64,000 nt of DNA from NCBI GenBank assembly GCA_018268915.1, contig JAFDVQ010000011.1:248001-312000 (forward strand), written 5' to 3'. Positions 46,026 through 54,948 of the stretch are shown here, in pieces (positions within the stretch are counted from its first letter, which is position 1; each line of letters begins with the position of its first letter). Source of the stretch: Acidobacteriota bacterium (lineage in GTDB: Bacteria > Acidobacteriota > Terriglobia > Terriglobales > Acidobacteriaceae). Under the pieces are notes generated by a model. The model ran no database searches, was not told the origin of the DNA, and saw only the letters and a list, made by a program, of their open reading frames with translations. Made by a program: the position numbers and the translations under genes.

Positions 46026-47407
46026 GCAGAATTCTTATTGTCGATGACGAGATCAACATGCGCCGAATCTTGGCGGCGAATCTGAAATCGGATCGGCATT
46101 CGGTTGTTGAAGCGTCTGGTGTCGCCGAGGCTACGGCCCAGCTGGCCACGGATCGCTTCGACGCCGTTATCACGGACCAGAAGATGCCCGACGGGGAGGG
46201 CCTCGACTTACTCGCGCGTGCCAAAGAGATCGATCCCGCAGTGGCGGTTGTCCTGCTTACGGCGTTTGCCACTGTCGAATTGGCGGTCGAGAGCATGCGC
46301 CAGGGAGCATTCGACTTCATTACCAAGCCGTTTCAGCCGGATGTGGTGCGGGCTACCGCGCGAAGGGCCTGCGAACACACGCAGCTTCTGCGCGAGAATG
46401 GGCTGCTGCGGCTGACGGTCGACCGGCTCGAAGGCAGCGGAGAGATTTTTGGTGTGAGTCAGGCAATTCTCGCGGTCCGGCAGATGATCGCCCGCGTTGC
46501 ACCGACGAATGCCACGGTTCTTATTACTGGAGAAACGGGAACGGGCAAGGAGCTGGTTGCTCGCGCTATACACAAGAGTAGTCCACGCGCATTGAAGCCT
46601 TTCGTCGCCGTGAATTGCGCCGCATTTACTGAAACACTGCTTGAAAGCGAGCTCTTCGGTCACGAGAAAGGCGCGTTTACCGGCGCCGACAGGCTGCGAC
46701 AGGGATTGTTTGAAGCGGCTCATGAAGGGACCTTGTTCCTGGATGAAGCGGGGGAGATGTCGGGTTCAACGCAGGCCAAGCTACTCCGCGTGCTCGCGGA
46801 AGGAAAAATTTTGCGGGTTGGCTCAACCAAGCCGCGCGATGTGGATGTGCGGGTGGTGGCAGCTACGCACCGCAACCTGGAGGAGCGCGTGAAGGAGGGG
46901 ACATTCCGCCAGGATCTCTATTACCGTCTTGCCGTTGTTCCCATCCATCTTGCGCCTCTGCGGGAGAGAGCTGCGGATATTCCCGGCCTTTGCGAATTGT
47001 TTTGCCGCCAGGTTTCGCAGGAACTGAAGGTTCCGGTTCGCTCCATCCAGCCGGCAGCAATCGAGAAGCTTCAGCGCTACGAGTTTCCGGGCAACATTCG
47101 TGAGCTGAGGAATCTCATCGAGCGCGCGCTGATCCTTTCCTCAGGTGCGGAACTTGCAGCGGTAGATTTTCCGCTTGGGACATCTACGAGCCTGTCGCCC
47201 AGTGCAGGCTCAAGCATGGATTGGATTCAGACCTTGCCGGAGTCCGTCTCTCTGCGCAGCCTGCTGGAAGACGTGGAAAAGAGCCTGATCAGCCGGGCAC
47301 TGCAGTCGTCAGAAGGCGTCCAGGCTGAGGCGGCGCGTCGACTGCAGCTTTCGCGGAGCGACCTCTCCTACAAACTGAGCAAGTTCGGTCTCAAGACACC
47401 GGACTAG
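46022..47407 (+). CDS. Sigma-54-dependent response regulator (NtrC family)
   Basis: A 461-residue activator starting TTG 46022. The receiver domain has phospho-acceptor D52 (VITDQKMPDGEG). The central AAA+ domain has Walker A GETGTGKE (170-177), the sigma-54 contact loop GAFTGAD (217-223), Walker B GTLFLDEAGE and the sensor region RQDLYYRLAVVPIHL. A C-terminal Fis-type helix-turn-helix ends the protein (EAARRLQLSRSDLSYKL). Stop codons of this gene and the convergent 91-residue ORF overlap in a CTAG. Confidence 0.94.
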   Translation: MSRILIVDDEINMRRILAANLKSDRHSVVEASGVAEATAQLATDRFDAVITDQKMPDGEGLDLLARAKEIDPAVAVVLLTAFATVELAVESMRQGAFDFITKPFQPDVVRATARRACEHTQLLRENGLLRLTVDRLEGSGEIFGVSQAILAVRQMIARVAPTNATVLITGETGTGKELVARAIHKSSPRALKPFVAVNCAAFTETLLESELFGHEKGAFTGADRLRQGLFEAAHEGTLFLDEAGEMSGSTQAKLLRVLAEGKILRVGSTKPRDVDVRVVAATHRNLEERVKEGTFRQDLYYRLAVVPIHLAPLRERAADIPGLCELFCRQVSQELKVPVRSIQPAAIEKLQRYEFPGNIRELRNLIERALILSSGAELAAVDFPLGTSTSLSPSAGSSMDWIQTLPESVSLRSLLEDVEKSLISRALQSSEGVQAEAARRLQLSRSDLSYKLSKFGLKTPD

Positions 47408-47679
47408 TTCAGCGTCGTAAGGAAAGGAAACCCCGTGGTCTGGTTCGTTGCCTTGCGAGCGTCGAAGTAGCGCAGTGCGTCTCCCTCGTCTTCGTAAATC
47501 TGGTCTTCGAATCCCTTCCACTCGATCTGCTGAGCGGAGGCCGACCACGCAGCGTGAATTTCGCGGACGAGGTAGCGGTGCTCTTCAGTGCCTCCGAGAT
47601 CTACAAGTCTGAGTTCGACCAGCTCATGATCCCGGAGCGGGGAATGGGGCGAATTGGTGTTCCAGAGGATCTCAGTCAT
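47404..47679 (-). CDS. Small hypothetical protein (91 residues)
   Basis: The ATG at 47679 is preceded by CAGGATAG. It encodes an acidic cytoplasmic protein (EHRYLVREIHAAWSASAQQI, YEDEGDALRYFDARK) with no family I recognise. The stop overlaps that of the convergent NtrC-like gene within the palindrome CTAG at 47404-47407. Codon use matches neighbours. Confidence 0.65.
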   Translation of the reverse strand: MTEILWNTNSPHSPLRDHELVELRLVDLGGTEEHRYLVREIHAAWSASAQQIEWKGFEDQIYEDEGDALRYFDARKATNQTTGFPFLTTLN

Positions 47680-47810
47680 GGCACTATCCTGCGCCGATTT
47701 GTCGGGTCTGGATGTGAGCCAGCTCACTTAATCGCGAATAATGAAATGTTGGGGGGGGGCGCCGCAATCAGGCTGGGTTGACTGTGTGCAAGACGAGCGG
47801 AGTCAACCTA

Positions 47811-48632
47811 TTAGCCTTGTTTAGGAAATAAGAACTTCAACATCGAAGCGACCCGTGTCGACCAGCTGGCCTCGTCGTGGGTGCCACCCTCGACCTTTTC
47901 GAAGTGGAAGTTCTCGCCTGGTTTCCAGCCGTTGGCTTTCAGCCGACGGGCGAGATGCTCGACGTCCCGCAGGGCCTTCTGACCTTCGCGATCGCCGACA
48001 TCGAGCCAGATTCTCGGTCGCTCCCAAACCTGAGGCGCGTGCTCGTTCAGATATCCGAGGATGCTTTTGTGGTTCCACCAAACGCTCGGCGACATCACGG
48101 CCAGCTTGCCAAATATCGCAGGGTATCGCAGACCGAGGTAGAGAGTGACGAGGCCTCCAAGGGATGATCCGCCGAGACCTGTGTGCTCTCGACCGTTGTG
48201 GACTCGATAGTGTTGCGCGACCCAGGGCATGAGTTCCTGCGTGATCAACCTGCCGTACGAGTCGGCTTCACCGCCGCCCATCTGCCAGTTGTATTCGTGG
48301 GTGTACTCCGCAAGCCTGCGGTCGCCGGTGTTGTAAATTCCGACGATCACAAGCGGCTCTACCTGGCCGCTTTCAATCGCCTCGTCTGCGTGTTCACGGA
48401 CCTGCCAAGTGCGGTCCGGTACGAAGGACGTGCGGCCATCGAAGAGGTTCTGACCATCATGCAAATAGAGAACCGGGTAGGTTCTTTCGATCTCTTCTTC
48501 ATATCGCGGCGGTACATAAACAATTACATCGCGATCGCTTGGCAAAAATTGACTTCTAAATGATTTATGAAGATGGACTCGTGGGTGTGGCGGAACGTAG
48601 TTGGGCGTCTCCAAAGCGGATTGCTCTGGCAT
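47811..48632 (-). CDS. Putative esterase, alpha/beta hydrolase (esterase D / enterochelin-esterase-like)
   Basis: The ATG at 48632 gives 273 residues; a TTG at 48659 would add nine. The nucleophile elbow is GGSSLGG with S157. Likely Asp is in WLDVGDREG and His is H252 (EGGTHDEASW). VLYLHDGQNLFDGRTSF and SPSVWWN are typical of the PF00756 esterase family. No signal peptide. It is divergent from a second esterase 121 bp away. Natural substrate unknown. Confidence 0.92.
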   Translation of the reverse strand: MPEQSALETPNYVPPHPRVHLHKSFRSQFLPSDRDVIVYVPPRYEEEIERTYPVLYLHDGQNLFDGRTSFVPDRTWQVREHADEAIESGQVEPLVIVGIYNTGDRRLAEYTHEYNWQMGGGEADSYGRLITQELMPWVAQHYRVHNGREHTGLGGSSLGGLVTLYLGLRYPAIFGKLAVMSPSVWWNHKSILGYLNEHAPQVWERPRIWLDVGDREGQKALRDVEHLARRLKANGWKPGENFHFEKVEGGTHDEASWSTRVASMLKFLFPKQG

Positions 48633-48752
48633 GACTTCTTCATTTGGATCCAGATTCAACGCCGGCGTTTCCCCTGATCTGTGATCTACGTCCTGTTACA
48701 GTATCAGCTATCTGCCGCGACCTACATCGACTCTCCAGGAGCCAACTTCCGC

Positions 48753-49463
48753 ATGAATCGCGAGTACCACAAGTGGTATTCCACCCGGCTTGGCCGGGAG
48801 ATGGAACTGCTAATCTTCGGCCACTCAGGCCTTCCAGTGTTGGTTTTTCCAACTTCCGGCGGACGCTTCTTCGAGTTTGAAGACCGGCAGATGATCAGCG
48901 CTGTCGGTGACAGAATTGAACGCGGCGATCTGCAATTCTTCTGTGTGGATTCCGTGGATATGGAGAGCTGGTATAACCGCAACGTCCCTCCGCGCTGGAA
49001 AATTGCCCGCCACGTCCAATATGAGGACTACCTCATTCACGAAGTCATTCCTCTGATTCGCAAAAAGAACTGGGACTCGCACCTGGTCGCCCTGGGGTGC
49101 AGCTTTGGCGGATATCACGCAACCAACATCGCTCTGCGTCACCCAGACATTTTTTCTGGCCTGCTGACGATGTCGGGTGCGTTCGACCTCAGCAACTTTC
49201 TTGGCGGCTACTACGACCAGGATTGCTACTTCAACCTGCCGACTCACTATTTACCGAATCTCGCTGATTCCTGGTTCTTTGACCACTACAGTCGCAACGC
49301 TTACATCCTCTGCACCGGCTGGGATGATCAGTGCCTTACGCAGAATCAACACCTGGACCGGATCATGAGTTCCAAGGGCATTCCGCACAAGCTTTATACC
49401 TGGGACACCTGGAACTCGCATGATTGGCCTACATGGCAAAAGATGATTCAGGAATACTTGTGA
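48753..49463 (+). CDS. Esterase family alpha/beta hydrolase
   Basis: The ATG at 48753 follows CAGGAG ten bases upstream, giving 236 residues. The nucleophile is S117 in GCSFGGYH, the Asp is D191 or D192 in CTGWDDQC and the His is H223 in WNSHDW. Motifs LPVLVFPTSGGRFFEFED and YEDYLIHEVIPLI mark the same broad family (PF00756) as the divergent neighbour, but the two share little direct identity. A weak hairpin follows the stop (GCTTTAG / CTAAAGC, 49465-49487). Confidence 0.9.
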   Translation: MNREYHKWYSTRLGREMELLIFGHSGLPVLVFPTSGGRFFEFEDRQMISAVGDRIERGDLQFFCVDSVDMESWYNRNVPPRWKIARHVQYEDYLIHEVIPLIRKKNWDSHLVALGCSFGGYHATNIALRHPDIFSGLLTMSGAFDLSNFLGGYYDQDCYFNLPTHYLPNLADSWFFDHYSRNAYILCTGWDDQCLTQNQHLDRIMSSKGIPHKLYTWDTWNSHDWPTWQKMIQEYL

Positions 49464-49480
49464 GGCTTTAGCGGAAACGA

Positions 49481-49627
49481 CTAAAGCTCTGGACTGAAGA
49501 TCACCTTGAGCACGAAGATCCAGCCCTCACGGGCGATGCCGTAGATGCACCCCACGACTGCCAGGACCATGAGGACTATCCGCAGCCACTTGGGTAGCTT
49601 ATCGAAGGCTGTCGAAATGACTCCCAT
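49481..49627 (-). CDS. Small single-pass membrane protein (48 residues)
   Basis: An ORF from ATG 49627 to TAG 49481. It has a short amphipathic start (STAFDKLPKWL), one strong membrane helix (RIVLMVLAVVGCIYGIA) and an aromatic/hydrophobic end (GWIFVLKVIFSPEL). Codon use and third-base GC resemble neighbours. No ribosome site is clear. It is convergent with the esterase at 48753 and has no family I know. Confidence 0.5.
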   Translation of the reverse strand: MGVISTAFDKLPKWLRIVLMVLAVVGCIYGIAREGWIFVLKVIFSPEL

Positions 49628-49793
49628 AGTTGAGCAATGTTCTCATGTGGAGAACTGCACTTCAATCGAAGCCGATTTCTCGACGAGGTTAAATACCTTC
49701 GTCGTACCCAATCATTAACTTGCTCAGGGGACCTGCTCCAAGTAGAACTGTACTGACAGCTGGAAACCCACGAGTTGCAGACTGTTCTTCCCC

Positions 49794-50276
49794 ATGAGCG
49801 AACTGAATCCTTATGCAAAGTTCCTGGATGGTCGTCCGCTTGAGAGCATCCTTGGCAGTACCTCACACGAGATTGCAAACAAGCTTCAGATGGTCGGTCC
49901 CGAACGGACGACCGATTCACCTTCGCCGGGCAAGTGGTCGCCGGCGGAGATCGTCTGTCATCTAGCCGATTGCGAGGTGGCCTTCGCCTTTCGTCTGCGC
50001 CAGACACTTGCCGAGGATCATCATGTTCTTCAGCCCTTCGATCAGGACAAGTGGGCTGCACCTTACAGGAGCTTTTCCGCAAAGGATGCTCTGGCTGCAT
50101 TCACTGGTCTGCGCAACTGGAATCTGCTGCTGATCAAGAGCGCTCTGCCCGCCTCGGCGTCCAAGCCCGTCACGCATCCGGAGCGCGGCCCGATGACGTT
50201 TCAGACAATTGTCGAAACCATGGCAGGCCACGACCTCAACCACCTCGCTCAGCTCAAACGGATCGCGACTGGCTGA
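49794..50276 (+). CDS. DinB-family protein
   Basis: A 160-residue four-helix-bundle protein. The three likely metal ligands are His in IVCHLADCE and the pair in MAGHDLNHLAQ near the C-terminus, the DinB/YfiT pattern. Members include thiol transferases and mycothiol-dependent enzymes; others are stress proteins of unknown activity. The ATG at 49794 was chosen for homology. It is convergent with an AhpD-like gene at 50314. Confidence 0.88.
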   Translation: MSELNPYAKFLDGRPLESILGSTSHEIANKLQMVGPERTTDSPSPGKWSPAEIVCHLADCEVAFAFRLRQTLAEDHHVLQPFDQDKWAAPYRSFSAKDALAAFTGLRNWNLLLIKSALPASASKPVTHPERGPMTFQTIVETMAGHDLNHLAQLKRIATG

Positions 50277-50313
50277 TGGATTCCAGAGGCGAGGCGGAAT
50301 TGCTCTCTGAAGG

Positions 50314-50868
50314 TCAACGCCGCCGCGCGATGTCGCAAAGCATGTCGGAGTGGATGTTGAGGCCGATATTCGTCAGGTTGTAGAAGTGCTCACTGGCTAC
50401 CAGCCAGACAATCTCGCAGATCGCCCGCTCGGAGAAGTGCTTCCGCATGCGTGCGAATGTCTCCGGCGCGACTTTCCTGTCGCGGGTCAGCTCAGTGACG
50501 TAGTCCAGAGCGGCACGCTCGGCCTCGCTGAATAATGGGCTAGATCGGTATTCCGGAAGAGCGTCAAATTTCGCTTCGTTCATCTGAGCCTTGACCACAA
50601 ACATGCGGCCAATATCCATGCAGAACTCGCAGATGTTGATGTGAGCCACCTGCTCGCGGACGAGCATGGCCGTCTCCTGCGACAATTCGAGCTTCTTGTC
50701 GAGCTTTGCAATCTTGCCGACGAACATTCCGAATGCAGCCGGCATTCGGGCATAGACGACCTTGATCGGAGTGGGGACCTTACCAAACTGGCGCTTTGCC
50801 ATTGCGTAGGCTATCCGCATTACGGCTCCGGCCGGATTCTCGATGGGCGATAGAAACGTTGTATCCAT
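50314..50868 (-). CDS. Carboxymuconolactone decarboxylase/AhpD-like protein
   Basis: A 184-residue protein with the AhpD core AMLVREQVAHINICEFCMD, including a CEFC motif of possible peroxidase or disulfide chemistry. The C-terminal part (SERAICEIVWLVASEHFYNLTN) is also typical of the family. AhpD-type proteins reduce peroxiredoxins or act on lactones. The ATG at 50868 follows GAGGT. Confidence 0.88.
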   Translation of the reverse strand: MDTTFLSPIENPAGAVMRIAYAMAKRQFGKVPTPIKVVYARMPAAFGMFVGKIAKLDKKLELSQETAMLVREQVAHINICEFCMDIGRMFVVKAQMNEAKFDALPEYRSSPLFSEAERAALDYVTELTRDRKVAPETFARMRKHFSERAICEIVWLVASEHFYNLTNIGLNIHSDMLCDIARRR

Positions 50869-51150
50869 GGTGCAACCTCACTGGGCTCGGCGGGGATTTT
50901 GCCACGGCCGTCAACAAATTGACGTGCGCCAACCTCCACTTGTGACAAATTTCGAGGTGGAAGCCGAAAAACCGCAATTGGCCTGCAAGGTTTCCGAATC
51001 TCCCCGTTCTATGTATAGCTTGGGTCCGGCCAGGAACCTTTTTGGTTGAGCCGGGGTCCAACGCAATAGCGCTTCAAAGATTGCAGTCTCCAACTGTGTC
51101 TGCAGTAGAGTCAGAGCCGCATGTGATCGGCTCGGACTGTAGGAGGATCG

Positions 51151-53622
51151 ATGCGTCTCTGGGTCACCGCTTTTTGTCTCACTTTCGGCGCCCTCAATTT
51201 CCAGGCTCAACCCACCAAATCTTCGCGGACCACTGGCAAGGAACAGCAGGCTCCACCGAAGACCTCGGTGATGGAGCAACCCACAGCTCAGCGTGGACCG
51301 AAGGATCTGCCGGTCCGCAAGGTAGTGCTCTACAAGAACGGAGTCGGCTACTTCGAGCACGCGGGCTCTGTGAGCGGGAATCAGCGCGTCACGATTGACT
51401 TCACGTCGCCGCAGCTGAACGACGTGCTGCAAACGCTCACAGTCCTCGATGAGGGCGGCGGCCGAATCGCCGGGGTGAACTACAACTCCACCACGCCGCT
51501 GGCCGAACAGCTCAAGACGCTTTCGCTGGGAATGACCGAGGATCCGACATCGACGGAACTTTTCAGTGCGCTTCGAGGACAGCGCGTCGACGTGAACGGG
51601 GCACCTGGCGGACCCATCTCCGGCCGCCTGATGTCGATCGAGACACGAGAGGAGAAGGTCGGCTCGGACGACAGTCCACCCTCCGTTCAAAAGTTCTATC
51701 TCACGGTCGTAGCCAGCTCAGGCGCGGTTCGCGTGGTCGAACTCACGCCTACGCTCAGCGTTCGGCCTACCGACTCGAATCTTCAAGGCCAGCTTGATCG
51801 CTATCTTGAGCTGCTTTCAACCACGCACTCTACGGGGTTGCGGCATCTCACGCTGGACGCGCTTGGTTCAGGGGCGCGAGAGCTTCGCGTCAGCTACATC
51901 AGCGAAGTGCCGGTGTGGAAAGCGACTTACCGGATGGTGTTTCCCCGGGCGGCTAATGGAAATGCGACAGTCCAGGGATGGGCCGTTGTCGACAACACGG
52001 TTGGGGCTGACTGGGACAACGTACAGCTTTCTCTGGTGGCGGGCACTCCGCAAAGCTTCATCCAACCGCTCTCGCAACCGCTCTACACGCGGCGAGCCGA
52101 GATTCCCATTGCGACTGCGGCACAGACAACGCCGCAAACACATCAGGCGGCAGAGAACACTGGCGGTGCCGGATCGATTTCAGGGACAGTGACGGACGTC
52201 AGCGGCGCAGTGGTGGCGAATGCGACGGTTACGGCTACGGCTGTCGGGAGCAATGCTTCGGTCAATGGCACGACTTCTGCTGAAGGAGAGTTCACTCTGG
52301 GGTCATTGGCAGGGGGGCGCTACACTCTGACTGTCACTGCGCCTGGTTTCCAGCGATATGTTCAGCGCAACATCGCGGTGAATGGCGAGAGATCGGTTGA
52401 TGTCCAACTCAGTGTTGGGTCTGTCTCTCAAACCGTGGAAGTCTCAGCTGACGAGGCTGCAATCGGTGGGCCTCAAGCCTTCGCGAAAGCCCGCGCTCCT
52501 GCACTCATGGCCAACCGGAACATGGCGGCGCTGCACGGCGGTATAGGCATCGGCTCCGGCGGCGCAATCGGCTCGGGCCTGGGCGTCGGTTATGGCGGCG
52601 GTGTCTTCCGTGCAACCGATGCGGTTAAGGAGGGCGACATTTCCACGTCCGCCTTCGATGACTTCTTTGAGTACTCGCTTTTGCAGCCAGTGACGATTCA
52701 CAAGAACGAATCCGCGATGGTTCCGATTTTGCAGCAGGATATGCCCGCTGAGCACGTAACGCTCTGGAGCCGCAGCAACCCTCGTCCGCTGCGCGCGGTG
52801 TGGCTGGAGAACAAATCGAAGCTCACGCTGGACTCCGGAAGCTTTTCAATCTTTGAGAGCGGGGAATTTGCGGGCGAAGGGTTGCTGGATCCGATTCATC
52901 CGGGCGAACGCCGATTGCTCAGCTACGCCGCCGATCAGGCTGTCCGCGTCAAAATCACGGGTGAGCACTCGCGCCGCACGCTTCATCATCTTCAGATCCG
53001 CAAAGGACTGGTGATCGAGAACTACATGGATGTCGCGTCGATGACCTATTCAGCAAACAACACGGGCGACGAAGATCGCGTTGTGCTGGTCGAGCACCCG
53101 CGGCACACCAACGGTTGGTCGCTCGAAGACGGTGTGAAGGCCGACGACACGACGCCGGATCTTTACCGCTTCCGCATTCCCGTGAAGCCACACTCGACCG
53201 AGAAGCTTGAAGTGAACGAGAAGGGTCCTGAGTATACGACGGTCACGATCGACCCCAGCCAGAACACCAATGCCTATCTGCTCGAGCTCGTGAAGCGAGT
53301 GCCGGAAGCTGAAGCACAGCTCAAGCCCGTCCTCGAAGCGCAGGGCAAGCTTGCCGACCTGGATCAGGCCATCGCCGAATCGAGGCAACAGGAGCAAACC
53401 GCCGCAGCCGACGAGGCCCGCTGCCGCGACAACCTGACAGCCCTTAAAGGCAATGAGGCCGCGCGCCGCTTCGTCGATGAGCTGAATCACGCAGAAGACT
53501 TGCTTCAGTCCACTCGGAAACGCACTGCGGACCTGGAGCAGCAGAAGAATACTGCCGTTGAGCATCTCCGCGAGGCGATCAACGCCTTGAATTACGATTG
53601 GGACGCCAAGGTAGTCCAGTAG
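51151..53622 (+). CDS. DUF4139 domain protein with an inserted carboxypeptidase-regulatory-like domain
   Basis: An 823-residue exported protein (signal sequence MRLWVTAFCLTFGALNFQA). DUF4139-type regions lie on both sides (RKVVLYKNGVGYFEHAG and YISEVPVWKATYRMVF early; RPLRAVWLENKSKLTLDSGSF, YTTVTIDPSQNT late). Between them, from about residue 341 to 435, there is a CarboxypepD_reg-like domain (GSISGTVTDVSGAVVANATV), the same type found at the start of the TonB receptors here. A Gly-rich stretch follows (GGIGIGSGGAIGSGLGVGYG). The end is a coiled coil. Strong GTAGGAGG ribosome site. Confidence 0.88.
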   Translation: MRLWVTAFCLTFGALNFQAQPTKSSRTTGKEQQAPPKTSVMEQPTAQRGPKDLPVRKVVLYKNGVGYFEHAGSVSGNQRVTIDFTSPQLNDVLQTLTVLDEGGGRIAGVNYNSTTPLAEQLKTLSLGMTEDPTSTELFSALRGQRVDVNGAPGGPISGRLMSIETREEKVGSDDSPPSVQKFYLTVVASSGAVRVVELTPTLSVRPTDSNLQGQLDRYLELLSTTHSTGLRHLTLDALGSGARELRVSYISEVPVWKATYRMVFPRAANGNATVQGWAVVDNTVGADWDNVQLSLVAGTPQSFIQPLSQPLYTRRAEIPIATAAQTTPQTHQAAENTGGAGSISGTVTDVSGAVVANATVTATAVGSNASVNGTTSAEGEFTLGSLAGGRYTLTVTAPGFQRYVQRNIAVNGERSVDVQLSVGSVSQTVEVSADEAAIGGPQAFAKARAPALMANRNMAALHGGIGIGSGGAIGSGLGVGYGGGVFRATDAVKEGDISTSAFDDFFEYSLLQPVTIHKNESAMVPILQQDMPAEHVTLWSRSNPRPLRAVWLENKSKLTLDSGSFSIFESGEFAGEGLLDPIHPGERRLLSYAADQAVRVKITGEHSRRTLHHLQIRKGLVIENYMDVASMTYSANNTGDEDRVVLVEHPRHTNGWSLEDGVKADDTTPDLYRFRIPVKPHSTEKLEVNEKGPEYTTVTIDPSQNTNAYLLELVKRVPEAEAQLKPVLEAQGKLADLDQAIAESRQQEQTAAADEARCRDNLTALKGNEAARRFVDELNHAEDLLQSTRKRTADLEQQKNTAVEHLREAINALNYDWDAKVVQ

Positions 53623-53671
53623 CCTGAGGCCGAATTCCCAGGTCCCGAAGCCGAGATCTGGGAATTCAGGC
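53622..53671 (+). terminator. Hairpin terminator after the DUF4139 gene
   Basis: A 10-bp stem (GAATTCCCAG at 53632, CTGGGAATTC at 53658) extended by a bulged GCCT/AGGC pair. It is followed on the plus strand by a TTTT at 53680-53684. It overlaps the small gene stop region. Confidence 0.6.
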
Positions 53672-53676
53672 TGAGA

Positions 53677-53841
53677 CTACTTTTCCCGTTTTTCCTTTGT
53701 CGTTTTTTGTTCCGGCTCCGCCTGATGCCGTTTCCGGTGATGCGCGAGAGCTTTCGCAATCTCTTCCTGCGTCAACTTGCTGTGATCTTCGTTGTGCAGA
53801 ACGTCTTTAGCGATTTCCGCATCCGAAATGTTCGGTTCCAT
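53677..53841 (-). CDS. Small charged protein (54 residues)
   Basis: An ORF with ATG 53841 preceded by a strong GAGGAGG site and TAG at 53677. It is helical and highly charged (AKDVLHNEDHSKLTQEEIAK) with a Lys/Arg/Glu-rich C-terminal tail (KTTKEKREK). No family recognised; possibly a small stress or nucleic-acid-associated protein. Codon use is like the neighbours. It is 239 bp beyond the cytidylate-kinase-like gene. Confidence 0.7.
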   Translation of the reverse strand: MEPNISDAEIAKDVLHNEDHSKLTQEEIAKALAHHRKRHQAEPEQKTTKEKREK

Positions 53842-54080
53842 TCAAGTACCTCCTCGCGATCAGCGGAAGGCTGTCTCAAACTGCTTTCGGCTCGAGGCAA
53901 AACTCCGCCGATCCTGTTGCATGTGGATCCGTCCGATTTCCAAGCGTTCTTTCAGAGTCGGAGAATCGGCCAGATCGAGACCGACCGAATTCCGGCGACT
54001 TCACCCGTAGCATAGCCCCGATCAAAGGGCGAGCGCCAGCGCGACCGCCGAAAGGCACAAAAAACACAATGGGCTGAAGG

Positions 54081-54716
54081 CTATAACGCGCTGGCTGATC
54101 TTGCCTTCCACATGGCGAACTCGATAACCCGCGCCGTTCTCTCTTCGTCTTCTCCTGAAGAGATCATCAAGTCGTAAAGGTGCGGATTCTTCCAGTCTTT
54201 CCCAAACCATCGCTTAAGAAAGAGCGCTCGCTCGCCATCTACATCCTGAATCCGCTGTTCGATGTTCGCGCCCGGTTCGAGACGAGTACGGAGGCGATGT
54301 ATCCGCACCCGCAGCGGCGCATATACAAACGTATGAAAGACGTCGGCTTTCGCTTGCAGGATGCATTGTGCTCCGCGCCCGACGATGACGCAGTTGCCGG
54401 CCTGGTACGCGTGCTGAATGATTTTCCGGGCCAGGTCTGCCATGATGTCCGGATCGAAGCACTTTTCTTCTTCTAGCGCGACACCTGCAGCCATCGCCGC
54501 GCCGCGCATGGCCTGGCGGTTAAGCTTTGCCAACCAGCCCTCGACATGTTCATCGAATCGGCTGACTACACCCGCGTCCACCTTGGCTTCGCATGCAATC
54601 TGCTCAATCAGCGCGCTGTCCAGAAGCTTCCACCCGAGACGCTTCGCAATGGACTGGGCGATTCGACCACCGCCGCTTCCGAACTCTCGCGAAACCGTCA
54701 AAGCCCGATATTCCAT
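54081..54716 (-). CDS. Cytidylate kinase-like protein
   Basis: A 211-residue P-loop protein whose start MEYRALTVSREFGSGGGRIA resembles the cytidylate-kinase-like family. In contrast to Cmk, the loop GSGGGRIA has Arg where the Walker Lys normally lies. LDSALIEQIACEA, NCVIVGRGAQCIL and the Arg-rich lid-like VRIHRLRTRL are visible. The family is common but poorly characterised. ATG 54716 follows AGGAGG. Confidence 0.85.
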   Translation of the reverse strand: MEYRALTVSREFGSGGGRIAQSIAKRLGWKLLDSALIEQIACEAKVDAGVVSRFDEHVEGWLAKLNRQAMRGAAMAAGVALEEEKCFDPDIMADLARKIIQHAYQAGNCVIVGRGAQCILQAKADVFHTFVYAPLRVRIHRLRTRLEPGANIEQRIQDVDGERALFLKRWFGKDWKNPHLYDLMISSGEDEERTARVIEFAMWKARSASAL

Positions 54717-54948
54717 CAGACGCCTCCTCGCTCATCAGAACCTCACAACGTACGCCCTCGGATCACGTGTGGCAGTGACACAAGGCACTGCCAAGGGCGG
54801 CGGTCTGTTGGCGAAGGGGGATACCGCATGAGTTCAGTGAAAAATGGAATTTCTGCATAGTGCTCCAGGCGAATGAGTTTTCACTTGTTGTCAACGGCCC
54901 GTCCTTGTTGCTGCCGTACACTGGTCACAAGTTTTTGTGGAGGTGCGG

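Noticed and set aside
50911..51690. 259-codon minus-strand frame opposite the DUF4139 gene start
   Set aside because: Overlaps a well-supported gene with strong ribosome site; no motifs.
53876..54067. 63-codon minus-strand frame between small charged gene and cytidylate-kinase-like gene
   Set aside because: No ribosome site, low-information composition.
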